64,000 nt of DNA from Sapria himalayana (GCA_029783825.1 JAREIK010010214.1:124001-188000), one strand, 5' to 3'; positions 1 to 13,200 are shown, counted from the stretch's first letter. The notes: generated by a model not told the origin, from the sequence alone. Numbers and translations are program-made.

Positions 1-214
1 TTTTTCTCTCTTTTTATATTTGTGCAGTATTTATGCTGAGCAGTTAAAATATAGGCAATCAGCACTTTTCAGCAATGATGTCGCTTATATGCTAGAAATT
101 GAATTTGGGAATTGGTTCAAAAATTATGTGAGAATTATTAAGTTTTAAAATTTTGAATTATTTAATTTAATATTATCTTTTCATTGTTAATATCAATTTT
201 TAAATTTATGTCAC

Positions 215-960
215 AGGCAGTTGATCCTTCAAATGGAGATTCAAAAATTTTTTATTTAGAATCTAAGTAAAGGCCCATTTAAATATGAGACAACCTATCC
301 TGGGTATTTTTTTTAATTAATATAAATTTCACACAATAGGACATGATTCTTCTAAAATAATAATGAATAGTGGTGTATGCATTAAAGGCACATGATATAG
401 TGCAGATGAGATTGATTATTATGGTCAACTCAAAGAAGTTATTGAGTTGGAGTATCCTGGACTCGAAAATAATAGGATTGTATTATTTAAATGCAAGTGG
501 TTTGATCCTACACGAAATATGGGCTCAAAGATTCATTAGGATTATAAGCTAGTGGATGTTAACCATAAACATAGATATAATTGATATGAGCCATTTATTA
601 TGGTAGTTCGAGCCGCTCGGGTATATTATTATACATATTCGAGTTTATCTCGTGAAAAGATAGATTGGTGGGTGATTTGCAAGATCAAAGCTCAATCAAA
701 ATTTGAAGTATCAACATCGCAACAAAGAAGTGCAGACTTAGAAATTGCATCGACATTCTAGGAAGATGACATAAATAATATTGAGCCTTTGAATATAGAT
801 GAAGATCCAGAAAATTTGTGTGACTCAAATGGTGGCACAATAGAAATTGAAGATGATCAATTTCTATCTGAAGATAAGTTTGAACTTCTATCGGAATCAG
901 ACGAAATATCAGAAATTCATTGGAGGATGACAGTGATGCCTATAATTAAATTGTTATAAT
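215..960 (+). pseudogene. CACTA transposase (TNP2-like) C-terminal fragment with DUF4216-type domain
   Basis: Conceptual translation in changing frames gives the DUF4216-like block that follows the transposase core in plant TNP2 proteins: NSGVCIKGT near 366, then IELEYPG (441-461), VLFKCKWFDPT (near 480-512), VNHKHRYN (near 557), YEPFI...RAARVYY (586 on) and DWWVICKIKA (about 664-693). An acidic tail rich in Glu and Asp follows (763-930). A short intron seems to lie at about 300-331, with gt near 300 and tacacaatag-like acceptor sequence near 331. A stop interrupts the frame after the GSKIH segment near 536-538. The catalytic core lies upstream, outside the window. The protein would have cut and joined the CACTA ends; this copy cannot. 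Confidence 0.85.
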
Positions 961-1084
961 TTTATTATAAATTTAAACTATCAAAGGCATTTTATATTTT
1001 GTTGAAATATATCGATGTGCTTTATTTAAAAATACATGCTTGTTCATCATATCTCTATTTTTTGTTCTTTGTTTTATTTTGTAT

Positions 1085-2990
1085 AGTAGATGGTGCCTAA
1101 ATGATGTGGCCGTGGAGGTGGTGGACGTGGACACAGAAATGAACCTGTTTCATCTAGTATATTACATCATGTTGCAGAATCAGTATCATCTCATAGCAAC
1201 CATATCTAGACTTCAACATCACAATCACCATCTACATTTATATTACCATCACCATCATTGAGACCTCTACTATCACCTTTATCAGATATAAGCCCACCAC
1301 TGATTGTGCTTCATGCACACACTTTTGATCCATCTCTATCTTCTACACCATATTTTACACCGATTATTCTCCCATTTACAAAACAAACGACATCATCAAA
1401 TGTTGTGCCTTCCTTTATAGTTAGTGCAAAGTTAGAAATTTAGATTGTGGATGAGAGGTAAAAGAAATATGCAAAAATGACTCAAAAAAAATTTTAATAT
1501 TACTGTTAATAGTTTTTTTATATTGTTATGATTTGCTTATTTTCTATGTTATTTATTTATTTGTACAGTTTTATTATATCTCATAAGTGTTCGACTATAA
1601 TTACAAAGTATTTCAAGAAAATGGTTGATTCTAAAGCATTCTTCTGAAATAAAGTTTTATAATCGACAAAGGAGTCCTATTTTAATGACTTTCAGGTAAA
1701 AATAACCAAACAAAAGCATTGAAAAATAATTATCAAATTACTTAACTATTATGTTGGTTATTATTCAAGCAGTAAATAATTATATTCTTGTTGTTAATAT
1801 AAATTCTTTTGTGATTTTTTTATATATAAAACCAGTGTACATGGGCACATGAATTTGATGGAAAGATAAAGTCATTATGGGAGATCAAAGATGCTCAATG
1901 ATATTTTGATTTTATCCAATTCTTAAAGAATATGAAAAAAAGGCCTGATTTTATATTCGAGGATGACTAGCCCGAGTGGCTTAAGTATTGGGAGGAGCCA
2001 GATATGAAAAAAAAAATCAGATATTGCCAGCAAAAATCGGCGAAGTGAGGTAGCTAGAATAGGTGGGTCAAAGTCGAGCATTGAGCATGCTCGATATATG
2101 GTACAATTTTAAAATCTTAAACATTTATATATTTAGTGGTTGTCCTAATAGTCCAATAACTAAAATCTCTGCATGGTTTTATTAATTTTGTTAAATTTTT
2201 TGATCATTTATTTTTAATGACTAAATAAAAACATATTCTAGGCTGGAGAATTGGATTGAGTTCCAAATTTTATGATATTTTCAGGAAGATGCATGTGAAG
2301 AAAGTGGATGGTCAATTTGTTGACAACTAATAAGATTTTATAATACTACAGTACATTTTGAAAATTATTTGGAATGTAAAATATTTATTTTATTTTTGTA
2401 TATCTAGAATAGTTTTTTTCTCTATTTTATCTTATCACCTAATGGAGGAACGTGTGACAACTGCTCATTAACAAGTTGAGGGTTTATGGATTTTCAACCA
2501 AGTGACTATGATCCTATTTATTTGGAGATCATAGGAGGTCGTAAGAAGCAGTGAGTGTACGGAATCGGCTTGAAGGGAGTGACATTTTTTTGTAGTAGTT
2601 GTGCTTCTAATTCATTCGTCTCAGCAATGGTGGATGAGGTGGTTGAACAACAAGCAATGGAAACAAATGAACGTATTGCATTTATGGAGACCAAAATGAA
2701 AAAGAAGGATGAGCAATTATCTCATTTGAAGGAAGAAATATATGAAATTAAAGAACAAAAGGATGATCAGATATCTTTTGAAGGTAGAAATATATGAAAT
2801 TAAAGAACAGAAAGATGAGCAGTATACTAATTTGATGGAAGAAATACAAGAAATTAAAGAAATAAATGATGAAATGAAAGGAATTAAGATTGTAATGCAA
2901 CAGCAGATGTCCTATATGGAGTCATAGTTAGCGATATTGGCACAACATATAGCATCCTGAGATCCAGTTGTGAAACCTCGCAAGAGAGGC
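1085..2990 (+). pseudogene. Second CACTA gene (plant transposase-24/TNPA-like), coiled-coil protein
   Basis: This is the accessory gene usually found downstream of TNP2. A Pro/Ser-rich N-terminal stretch is readable at 1205-1440. A conserved block with HEFDGKIKSLWEIKDAQ follows at about 1850-1900. NRRSEVARIGGSKSS, typical of this family, lies near 2035-2085. The tail (about 2627-2926) is a heptad-rich coiled coil with repeated EEIYEIKEQKD-like units; it contains a short internal duplication (about 2735-2766 and 2780-2818). Stops, frame changes and apparent introns separate the pieces. In well-studied CACTA elements such proteins bind the subterminal repeats; that role is inferred here from family and position. 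Confidence 0.75.
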
Positions 2991-3512
2991 TAGCATTCCC
3001 TACAAATTATGAGGATGATTGAGTATGAGAATTATTTCTAAATAGTTATTTAATTTTGTTTATGTGTAGCAAATAGTTATGATATTTTTTGCAGGTTTTA
3101 ATATTTTTATCCTGGTTTTGTTCTTTGCTTTTATGATTAACCTAATTATGAATCTTTGCAGGACACATTATGTGAGACAAAAGAAAAAATCATGATTCAA
3201 AGCATTTAGACATTACCACGGTCCTTCCAATGTATTTGTCCCATATTTATCGATTTCAGCTTTATCAAAAAGAGGGCTAGCTTATCTTATCTTTATTATT
3301 CTAAAAATATTTTATTTTTGCACTCTCTTAATCTTTAAACATAATTGCTGGACATCTTTTGGATTTTTTTGAAGTTGTAAGATAATAAATTTTAATTTGT
3401 GTTTTTTCATGTCTATAATATTTATTTTTATATATCTGTGAATATGTTTTTGTCTCTGAATTTTTTGGGTAGAGTTTTAGCATATTATAGGTAAGTAAAA
3501 GCCTATTTTCAG

Positions 3513-3793
3513 TAGTGGCAGCAGCAACAGTGATGGAAACGACGGCAGCAGAAGTGGCGGCGACAGCAACGGTAGTAGTGGCAGTGGCAGTAGCAGTAGC
3601 AGTAGCAGCGGTATCAGTAGCAGCACCAGCAGTGGTGGCAGCAGTGACAGCACCGGCAATGGCAGCAGATGCGACGTCAGCGGAAGCAGCGACAGCAATG
3701 GCAGTGGCGGCAACACCAGTGGCGGTGGGTACGACAGCGGCAGCACCGGCGGTTGCGGTAATAGCAGCGGCAGCACCGGTAGTGACAACATGA
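3513..3793 (+). repeat. GC-rich degenerate trinucleotide (GGC/AGC/AGT) tract inside the CACTA element
   Basis: About 280 bp of imperfect AGY/GGC triplets, far richer in GC than its surroundings. It is open in several frames. In one frame it encodes an almost pure Ser/Gly chain, in another an Ala/Val chain, and on the other strand a Pro/Leu chain, as expected of any such triplet repeat. An ag that could be a splice acceptor lies just upstream (ttttcag near 3510), so a Ser/Gly-rich exon is conceivable. No ordinary domain is visible, so it is recorded as a repeat rather than a gene. Confidence 0.7.
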
Positions 3794-4434
3794 GTAGCTG
3801 TAGTGGCAACAAATGTGGTATATACATACGTATATAGTCAATATATACGTACATATAATACTATAGTATTTTATGTACATATATACTAAGTATATATATG
3901 TACTCAGTAGATATGTATGCATAATACTACAGTTTATATGTACGAGTGAAATGCTAGTATATATTTACATATATACTACAAGATTATAAATGTATCAACA
4001 CATAACTTTTTTTTTAATTTGCCTGAGTGTTTTAAATTTTTTACAGATATGATACCACATTATTACTCATACAAAGCTTTTATAAGTGATGAGATTTTTC
4101 ACTAGACATTACCTACCATAACTCGGACAGCTTTGTCGTAGTAGAAAAATGATGATCGGAGGGGCAGAGGGAGAGAAAGTAATGTTAATGAATTGATATA
4201 TTATACTTTATGCACTGTCGATAGATACATTGATGAATAAGATGAAATAAAAGTCAGTTATTTTTTTATTTCAATTATGTAAAATATTGAATTTGAATAA
4301 TATATTAAATGATTTTATTTTTTGTTTACTATAAATTGTTTATAGTTTCAATTTTTATTCAATTTGATATAAAAATATTAAATTATTTAATTTAAAAATT
4401 TTAAAATAAAAATAATTCTGAAATTATTGTTGAA

Positions 4435-4917
4435 ATTAAAATAATTAGGGAAAAATCCCTAGCTAAATTAGCAAGGGAAAAATCCATAGCTAAATTAGCA
4501 AGGGAAAAATCCCTTCCTAATTTAGCTAGGAAATTTTCCCTAGCTAATTTAGAAAGGGAAATATTAAAATTAGCAACGGATTTTTCGTCGCAAATTTATT
4601 AAGTTGGGGACTATATCCGTTGCTAAAATTTATAGACCAGTACTTTAGCTAAGGAATCATCCATCGTTATTTTCATTTAGTGACGAAATATCTCATTTTT
4701 CTTGCTAATTTAACTAGAGATTTTGTCTTTTTAGCAAGAGATTTTTTTGTCGCTAACTTTTTAGCTAGGGACACTTTCCATCGCTAAAATTTAGCAAGAA
4801 GTACTTTAGATAGGGAATCGATCCGTCGGTAATCCGTCACTATATCCTGTTTAGCGACGAAAAATGACCATTTAGCTAGGAAATTATCCCTAGCTATATG
4901 AGATTTTTCTTGTAGTG
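4435..4917 (+). repeat. CACTA subterminal repeat field and terminal inverted repeat
   Basis: The motif ttagcaagggaaaaatcc and variants (ttagctaggaaattatccc, ttagcgacgaaaaatgacc, ccgtcgctaa) recur in both orientations up to the terminus. Such repeats are the binding sites of the element's own DNA-binding protein in characterised CACTA elements. The field ends exactly at the tgtagtg terminus (4911-4917). Confidence 0.88.
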
Positions 4918-4920
4918 TAA

Positions 4921-5575
4921 CAACTTGGGTTGAATCAATTGAATCATAACATTAGGCTATGTCAAAATTCCCAAAAAAAGATGAGAAAAAATGACATCTA
5001 ATCTTGCTGAATCATTTAATTCATGAGTTCCTCTGGAACGACATTATTCAATTTGTAGTTTTTTAATGGAGCATATGATAAAGTTAGGTAAAATGATGGT
5101 TAAGATCATATAATGTCTAATATTTCCAAGAGAAATTCAATACTAGTTTCTTAATTTATGAATGATATTTACGAGGTTTTCATTGGATTAGATAACATTA
5201 ATGTTGATATTATTAACATGGAATATTCTTGTAGAGGTTAGTAAATGTTGGGTATCTCATGTGAGCATGCATGTGTAGTGTTACTATCAATAGGTCAATC
5301 CATGATTGATTATGTTGATGATTGGTATAAATTTACAAAGCAAAAATTAATATATTCTGGCTCATTTTTAGGAATAGACACATGCCATGTCTTCAGTATG
5401 TGAAGATGGTATTGTACGTGATATATTGGGTTGAATTTACTTCCTTTTACTTCCTCATAAGTCAAAACGTCCATCTGTAAGACCACGAAAAAAATGTATT
5501 GAATCTTAAATGATGAACAAATGAACGGTATATTGTTCAAAATGCAACAAGGACAGACACAAAAGTTACACTTGT
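4921..5575 (+). pseudogene. Mutator-like (MULE) transposase, C-terminal part with SWIM zinc finger
   Basis: Plus-strand translation with frame changes gives SNLAESFNS (the end of the MULE transposase core, near 4990), then the SWIM-type zinc finger MEYSC...GISCEHACVVLLSIGQSM (about 5218-5306). DYVDDWYKFTKQKLIYSGSF follows (about 5307-5370), then the basic linker KRPSVRPRKKCIES and a zinc knuckle YCSKCNKDRHKSYTCK (about 5530-5575). These are the domains, in order, that end MuDR-type transposases. The gene is cut off at 4920, exactly where the CACTA element begins, so the N-terminal part should lie beyond that element's left end. Stops (after SFNS, after CIES) show it is dead. Confidence 0.85.
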
Positions 5576-6633
5576 AAATTTTATATGATTTGATGCATTA
5601 TATTTGTTTCAATTTTGCCTTTTGATCTGTCTTCTTTATTTCTTGTTTATGATATTTTATCTGGTTAATTTTTGGACATTATTTCACATTATATCTTTCA
5701 TACATGTTTTTGTTTGATGTTGTATAAATTCTTGATATATATCCATGTATTTTAGGAAGTTCAATATAAGTGTTCCAACCTTTTTAATATTTTTTGAATT
5801 ATATTTTTCAATGTTTGTATAAATCATTATGATTTATATATGTTAAGGATTTATATGTTAAATTTTCACTTAAACAATGTATGTATACTTCATTTTTATT
5901 TAAATATTCTTTGGTTGAAATTGATATTGTAAATTTCTAAATGAAATACAATACATGTGTGTAATAAAGGTTTTTTTTAAATGCTATAATATATCTATGC
6001 CATGTAGTTTGTATTTATAAAAAAGAATTTTTAAAATTAATATTTATTTACATAATAATATTTATACCACTTTCAATAACATGCAATATGTTAAGTTTAT
6101 TATTAATAAAAAAGATTTTAAAATTCATTATTAATTACAATTAATGAAATCATGAGGTATTTGTTTTGATAATAAATTGAAAATATTATTATTTAAGAAA
6201 ACACTTTCATATATTTATATGGTTATTTATTAAATTTTCAATACAATAAAACAAATTAATTTATAGAAATATCAACTCTTATATGTATATGATACTTTGT
6301 TTTAACATTATTATCAAATTAATATATTATTTACAAAACATTAAAGGCATGTATTTATATGCACTACATAATGTTTGAATATTATAGTTTCAAATTAACA
6401 TATTAATAACAAAAAATTATAAATTGAAATATATCTTTACATTAATATTTTAACCCAATTTTTATTAAGAAAAACATGATAATATCTATTTATCAAATAA
6501 ATTTTCATTTTCAACATAATTGTAAAATTATAATTCGTGATATTTTCAAATATATATAAATATCAATTTTAATCATATATTTATTTTCAACATGAATTCC
6601 AAATACTAAATGTTTTACAAACTTTTAAATACA
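5576..6633. other. AT-rich sequence, no gene recognised
   Basis: Very AT-rich, with only short chance reading frames. It may be the 3' flank of the Mutator-like element, but no terminal inverted repeat was recognised. Confidence 0.5.
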
Positions 6634-6859
6634 TTTACACACACGCACACACACTTAATGATAGAACTTATTGAAACTTGGGTCTCAATTAGTTTCTTTC
6701 CATCTCTCTCATTTTCTCCTCAAAAAACCTTAAAATCCTCAAAATTTTTTAAAAATTTAACATAGGTAGGCTCGGATTTAGAAAAAAATTAAGTGTAGAT
6801 TGTTTTCTGAACTTGGGAACAAGTCATGGCTTTTAGTATTCTATTTTTGATAATTTTAT

Positions 6860-8890
6860 ATGGATATTACGCGACCACCCGATATATCCTTAAGTGTTGA
6901 AATACCAGATGCTCTAGCCACTGCCAACTGCTCTACTAAAAAACCTATGCAATTATCACTAACTCAGAATCGTGTCGATGCATCCCTGAGGCAAACTCGA
7001 AGAAGAAGATTGATATTATGCCTCGAAAGTGATTCTAATGAAATAGAATATGTTATTGAGGATGGAAATAGCCAGACGATTATATATGGTAATATTCCTA
7101 TTGAAATGAGTACCTCTTCATCTAAACTTCTTCTCGAAAATGAATCTCTAAGCGGTATTAAGGGTAAATTATACAATAACAGTGGTTTAAATGAAAACTC
7201 AAATAGTAAACATGATCTTTTGAAGGAAACTAATGCTAATCCCCACCCGAGCTTACTGCCTAGTGGTATTCTGAATAATACCCTCGTTAATTCGAGATGT
7301 TTTAACAAAATTATCACTAACTCCCACAACAGAAGTAGTCTTAATGGCATCTCGAGAAACAATAGCATATTTCAGAATGAAATCAATGATGGTTTTCTTG
7401 GTATGGATGATGGTTCTCATAACACTAGTAGATCTAATGAAATTCCATGCAATAATATTATGCTTTCAAATGCTTCAAATGATGATTCTGATGATATATA
7501 TTTGTTGTATATTATTTCTCATAATACCAGTAGCTCCAAGGATTTTTGAGTAATAATAGCTTATTTTCAAATGACATCAATGATGGATTTCAAGACATTT
7601 CTTTGCCAAATTATGCCTCTCTTAATGGAGGTAATGAAATGCTCTCTATGGATAGTTCTAGAGGTATGTACACAAATTTTGTTGCTGCTAAAAATAATGA
7701 GTCCCAAGTCTTGTTAATTTCAAGTAACAGAAAACCAGAGGTAGGGGATTGGAGACCCACTACCTCAATGTTGTATGAAAACATAGTACCTAAATCTATT
7801 CACCATGATAATGGGGATAAGGCCTCTAACCACAATAGAACTTATGGGAAGAATAAGGCTCCATAGAACAGCTTATTCTTGGGGAATAGGACCCTTGCTA
7901 ACACCTCTAAATTATCTCATCATCCCCCGAAACAACCTGGTAATGCTTATTTTGAAGAGGGAGACTTATTATATGGCATAAAACACTGGAAAAATTACCT
8001 AGTTGATTACTTTGTGACCAAGAACCATAGATAACTTCTATTAAATAAGTTTATGGAAGAATAATAAAGAAATATCTCTCAAACTATCCAACATCCAAGT
8101 GGCTAGATAATTTTTAGATTTAAAAATATCAAAGAAATGGAGATACTTAAATCTAGCCCTTTCTTGGTATTTGTTCAGCCTCTATATGTTAAACCTCTCC
8201 CAATCGGCTTCCATTACAGGTTAAAGAAGATGGCCAATATCTTGATAACGGTCAAATTTCTAATTTTTTTGATTCATCTTTGGAGTTCCATTGGGCTTAG
8301 CAAAACTACAAGCTGTATTGGGCAGCCCCTCCACATGAACAAACTTACATCAAACATATCAAAAATTGCATATTCAAGAGTCCTAGTAGAAATAGACTTG
8401 TTTGATGACCTACTGAATGAAATCACTATGAATTTCTCAAGTGGTTCAAAGATCTGCCAAAAGGTAATTTAAGAGAATTTACCTCCATGCTATAAATGCT
8501 ATGTTGCTTTTGGCCACTTGATAAGTGGATGCCGGATAAAAAACATAAAACTAGAGACTAAAAAAGAGGAGGAAACTCCAGAAAGTTCTAGTGCCTCAAA
8601 CTGCCTGGGAGAAGAAAAGGATGCCGACTCTCCCTTGGAGGAGGGGAAAATCTAGAATAAAAGACCAGATAAACCTGTGAAGGCAAATCTAGTGGATGTA
8701 CACTCCCTTCAAAGCATCAAAGAGGAAGTTCCATATGCAAATGAAGAAAACCAAGGGTTCACATTGGTTAAAGCCAAGATAAAAAGGAAGTATTCGAGTG
8801 CCCTAAGAGAGAGTCTTTCCCTTAATCTCAAAAACAAAGGCAGATTAAGAGAAATTATGGACAAGGGCACAACCCCTCATGGTCCTACAT
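6860..8890 (+). pseudogene. LINE ORF1 (gag-like, DUF4283-type) remnant
   Basis: The first frame (6860-7549, 229 codons) is polar and rich in Asn and Ser, and continues in another frame to 7866. The diagnostic part is at 8100-8480: GQPLHMNKLTSN followed by YSRVLVEIDL, the pattern of the RNA-binding ORF1 proteins of plant LINEs (DUF4283 region). A basic segment follows at 8677-8890 (KAKIKRKYSSALRES...). A zinc-knuckle equivalent (CCF...) may lie near 8500, but the expected Cys-His spacing is not clear. Stops at 7549, 7866 and 8470 break the gene. ORF1 proteins coat LINE RNA during retrotransposition. Confidence 0.75.
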
Positions 8891-9210
8891 AGAAGGTATA
8901 TAGGGGGCCTCAACCCCTTAAAAAATGAGGTTTATATGTACTTATTTTCTAGGAGGTTTTCTTTTTGGAGTTTTGGAGGATGGAGAAGGAAAGAGGAAGA
9001 TTTTGGCCTCTTTCCTTCATACTGTTTAAGAAAATTTTGAAGAGAGGTGAGGGCACCTATAGGTGCGGATGGTTTTAATTCTCAAAAGGGCACTCAGAAA
9101 AAAAAATGAGGCATGCAGAATGCTACCTATGATTTTTAAATTAGATAGCTTCTGTTTTATATGTAGAACTAATCGGGCTAAAAAAGGTCCCTTGGCTATT
9201 TGCTTGGAGG

Positions 9211-9810
9211 TGATGCCTACTGTTATTGTAACCATAGGGTTACATTCTCCATGTATCATGATGTATAAGGAAAGTCCAAAAAAATATTTGTAATCACATG
9301 GCTACATACTTTATGTAAAATGATGTTTAAGGAAAGCCCAATAAAATATACTCTTAGAAGGGTGACACCACAAGTAAATTATCAAGCCCTAGGACATGTT
9401 CTAGAGGAGTTCTATATGGAGTATATGAGTTTCAATGTGTGCCATGAATTTTTGTTAATTAATTAGATCCACTGGGATGCTTTCAAATTGGTAATTGAGC
9501 ACATATACTCACAAGCCAAGGTTTTTGGCAAGCGAGATCTAAATTTGAATATCCAATATTCTAAACAAAGGCAAGATATAAAGAAAGCAAATTATAGTGT
9601 TATACATAAATGCATGTGGCTTTTTCTTGGATTTTCTCTGTATGTAAGACTAGTGTTGTACTAGGATCTTTATCAATTATATGGAAATCCTAGGCATGCA
9701 AATTGGAAGGTGAGTTTATATACCCACAAGCCAAGACTCTGGACATGAGAAGCCTGAATATGAATATTCAAACGCTAATCTAAGATTATATGAAAATAAA
9801 GTAAAATGGG
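9211..9810 (+). repeat. Diverged internal repeats between LINE ORF1 and ORF2
   Basis: Two repeat pairs are visible. A block with gtaaccatagggttacattc...aaggaaagtcc (about 9220-9283) is echoed at about 9290-9350. A block containing cacaagccaag...gaatattcaa (about 9498-9600) is echoed about 212 bp later (about 9710-9807). No LINE protein motif is readable here, although the start of the endonuclease domain would be expected nearby. This may be an insertion or a structured inter-ORF spacer. Confidence 0.45.
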
Positions 9811-10071
9811 GTATCAAGAAGATACGCATGAATGTCTTTCGTGGGGTTTTCTTTGAATTAAAGGGTGGTATATATATTGGGATCTTCTAAGGTGTGTGAG
9901 AGAAAGAGTGGGATATGTAAAAGAGCAGAACATGTAAAGCCTCTTATAATTTTGATGTATTGGACCCATTGGAGGCAGGGTCAGAGAGTATGTATTTTGT
10001 ACGTGAGATTGGGAGTAGAAAGGGGAACCACATGTAAAAAACACAATGGCACTAAAATGGGTACTCGGGTG

Positions 10072-10256
10072 TAGAGGTGTCAACCGTGCCGGGCCGGCCC
10101 ACCGTGCTTGCGGGCCGTGCCGGGCCCGGTTTTTTTAAACCGTGCCGAGCAGGGCACGGTACAGTAATCGTGCCGTGCCCGGCCCGGCACGGAAGCAGGA
10201 TCATGCTGGTTAAAAACGGGACGTGCCGTGCCGGGCCGGCCCGTTTGACACCTCTA
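10072..10256. mobile_element. Short non-autonomous hAT element (family A), 185 bp
   Basis: It begins tagaggtgtcaa and ends ttgacacctcta, and is extremely GC-rich with many ccgggccggccc-type palindromes. It is flanked by a perfect 8-bp target duplication ctcgggtg (10064-10071 and 10257-10264), the length made by hAT transposases. The ends match those of the longer, transposase-bearing copies at 20142-24808 and 27338-30880. It sits inside the LINE, so it is the younger insertion. Confidence 0.93.
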
Positions 10257-10289
10257 CTCGGGTGTGCTATGGTGAATGCTATTGGGAAA

Positions 10290-13200
10290 ATAAAAATATG
10301 ATATCGATAGAGAAGTTAGCTTGGCTGAAGAAAATGAAATTTAAGAATTACAAAGTCTTGAATAATTTCTCCTATCACAGAAATAGCATAATCCTAGTCT
10401 TCTAGAATAATCAATTCGTAGATATTCATCTTATCTATTGTACTCCTCAACATGTATACCTACGTATATGGGACAATGAGAGAAGGATTTCTTTTAGACT
10501 CTCTGTGACATATGCCCTACACTCTATCACCACTAGAAGACTCTTATGTGATAATCTAATAGAAGAAGGAAAAAATGACTCCTCCCATTGAGTCATTCAG
10601 GGAGATTTTAACTCCCCTCACTTGGGGTTAGACACAATAGGCGATAGAATCATAATAAATTATGAATGTCTAGATATTAATAGATGCACCACACTATTAG
10701 CTTTGAAGATCTACCATCCTCAAGAAACTATTTTACCTAGATAAATGGTAGAGTTTCGTGCAAACTGGATAGGGTAATTGTAAATAATGAATGAGCTAGC
10801 TTGCAACTTGATTTTCATGCAAGATTCTTAGTTCCATCTATTTACTCAAATCATTGCATTATGTTAATGGCCACAGAGATGAAAGAAAAGGAAAGAAAAG
10901 ATCCATTTAAATTTTGTAATATGTGGATCACCCACCACAAGTTCATTCCCTCACTACTTAATGTCTGGAAGAAAGATTGTCAGGGATCAATAATGTTCCA
11001 ACTTACAAAGAAGCTAAAGATGTTAAAGGATCCCTAGGGAATAAATGAATTGCACCTTGGACACATTAGCGCTAGTGTCTCTCTAACTATAAATACTCTA
11101 CATACACTACAAAAGGAGATCTTGCAGTCCCCCACTCAGTCCCTTTGTGAAAAGGAAATCAGACTTAAGGTGGAATTAAAAAAATTAGAGGAGGAAAAGT
11201 TATTTTTTCTTAGGCAAAAAGCCAAGATCAGATATCTCAAACAAAGTGATAGGTATACAATATTCTTCCAAGCGCTTACAAACTCCAAACTACTCAAAAG
11301 CAAGATAGCGACTATAGTCAAGGAGGATGAGAGTTACACTACATCTAGGAAAGAGATCGTGGAGGCTTTTGTAACTCATTATAAAAACTTATTGGGCACA
11401 TCGAAGGCTAGGAAAGAAATTGATACGCACATCATAATGAATGGTAGGATGCTACAAGTAAGCAACCATGAATTATTTTCAGTATTTTTCACCTTAGACG
11501 AGATTAGAGACGCCCTTTTCAGTATGAAAGATTACAAATCTTAGGTCATATGGGTATACTGTGGAGTTCTATAAAGTATCTTGGAACCATATTGGGAGTG
11601 ATGTAATTAAAGCTATAAATAGTTTCTTTCATTCTAAAAAAATGCTATGACAAATTAATCATGCCTATATATTATTAATCCCTAAATCTTCTCATGCTTA
11701 TTATGTGTAAATGATTACATACCAATATCATGTTGTAGTGTAAATTACAAGATAATTGCTAAACTTGTAGTCTCTCATATCAAATTGGTACTAGGAAATA
11801 TTATTAACCTCGCACAAGGGGCATATATTAAAGGAAGATTGATATCGAACAATTTCTTTTTAGCACAAGGATTGATAAGGAGATATGCAAGGAGAAGAAC
11901 CTCTCCAAGATGCTTCCTTAAATTGATATTTAAAAGGCATACGACACGGTCGATTGGAGTTTCTTGAAGGAAGTCTTGATCAGCCTCAACTTTTCGAAAT
12001 GATTCATAGATATTATCTATGAATGTATCAGACCAACCTCATTTTTAGTGGCTATTAATGGCCTATTACATAGGATTTTCAAAGGTAATAGGGGCTTAAG
12101 GCAAGGGGATCATATATCACCTTATCTTTTTATCATATGCATGAAATGGAGTATCTGTTAAGGCTGCTAACCAATACAGTAGATTTAGAATGTTTCTCAT
12201 TTCACCTAGGATATGCATTTCTAAAAATATCATATTTAATGTATGTGGATGATCTAATCATCTTTTCTAGGGGTGATGCTCCATCGATTGGAATAATCAT
12301 TGATACTCTAAATGAATCTTCTAAAATTTTTGGTCTTAATATTCACTCTTCCAAATCGAATATCTTGGAGGAGTAAACAAAGATTCCAAAGAGAAGATCC
12401 TCTCAAATATTGGTTTTAATGAAGACACTCTTCCTTTTGACTTCTTAGGGGTTCTCCTTTCTTTGAGCTGACTAATCACATCACAATTCTCCAAATTATT
12501 AGCTAAAATTACCTCAGCCATACAACAATGGGCGGATAAAATCCTCTCATAGCTGAAAGGTTGGAATTATAGCACAATGTGATCTAGGGTATAAAAGGAT
12601 ACTGGTTCTCAGTATCCCTCTTATCTAGTGCCATCATACATGTAATAGAAAGTGTATGTAGAAGATTTTTATGGGGTGGGCCAAAAACAGTGGAAATATA
12701 GACCCAAAGATGCTGGGAGAAAGTATGCAAGCCTACCTATAATGGAGGCCTTGGAATACTTAATATATTTGAATGGAACAAAGCCTTTTTCATTAAAATA
12801 TTTTGGAGAATAAATAATTTAGAGGATACACTTTGGATTAAGTGAGTACATTACTTCTATTTAAATTTTCAAAGCATTTTAGAATACCAAATACACAAGG
12901 AGGATTTCCCATTCTAGAAATCCCTAATCTTAGTTAGGGATATCTTGATATAGAAAGCTGGATCCATCATCCTTGTAATCCGTGATAGAAATTCTAGATA
13001 AATGAGGGAAAAATGGGAAAATTATTTTGGATGCTTATAATTATCTTATTGGAACTATCTCCAAGAAGAAGAAGGTAAGGACAAAAGTTATTTAGATAAA
13101 GAATCATGTGCCCAAACATGTTATTTACTTATAAATTATAAAATGTGGGAAACTCAGAATAAAAGGTCACATTTTTTCAACACCTAAAAGCATAAACTAC

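Larger units (their letters stand above)
1..4917 (+). mobile_element. CACTA (En/Spm) transposon, 3' part
   Basis: The element runs off the left edge of the window. Its right end reads ...tttttcttgtagtg (4904-4917), whose reverse complement CACTACAAGAAAAA is the standard plant CACTA terminal repeat. The next three bases (taa, 4918-4920) would be one copy of the 3-bp target duplication; the other is outside the window. Inside, in the usual CACTA order, are the C-terminal part of the transposase, a second coiled-coil gene and a subterminal repeat field. Both genes carry stops and frameshifts, so the copy is a relic. Family assignment is strong because terminus, gene order and subterminal repeats all agree. 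Confidence 0.93.

Noticed and set aside
3515..3793. 92-codon Ala/Val-rich open frame
   Set aside because: All frames of the triplet repeat are open or nearly so; composition is explained by the repeat.
6964..7368. 134-codon minus-strand Leu-rich frame
   Set aside because: Shadow of LINE ORF1 on the other strand.
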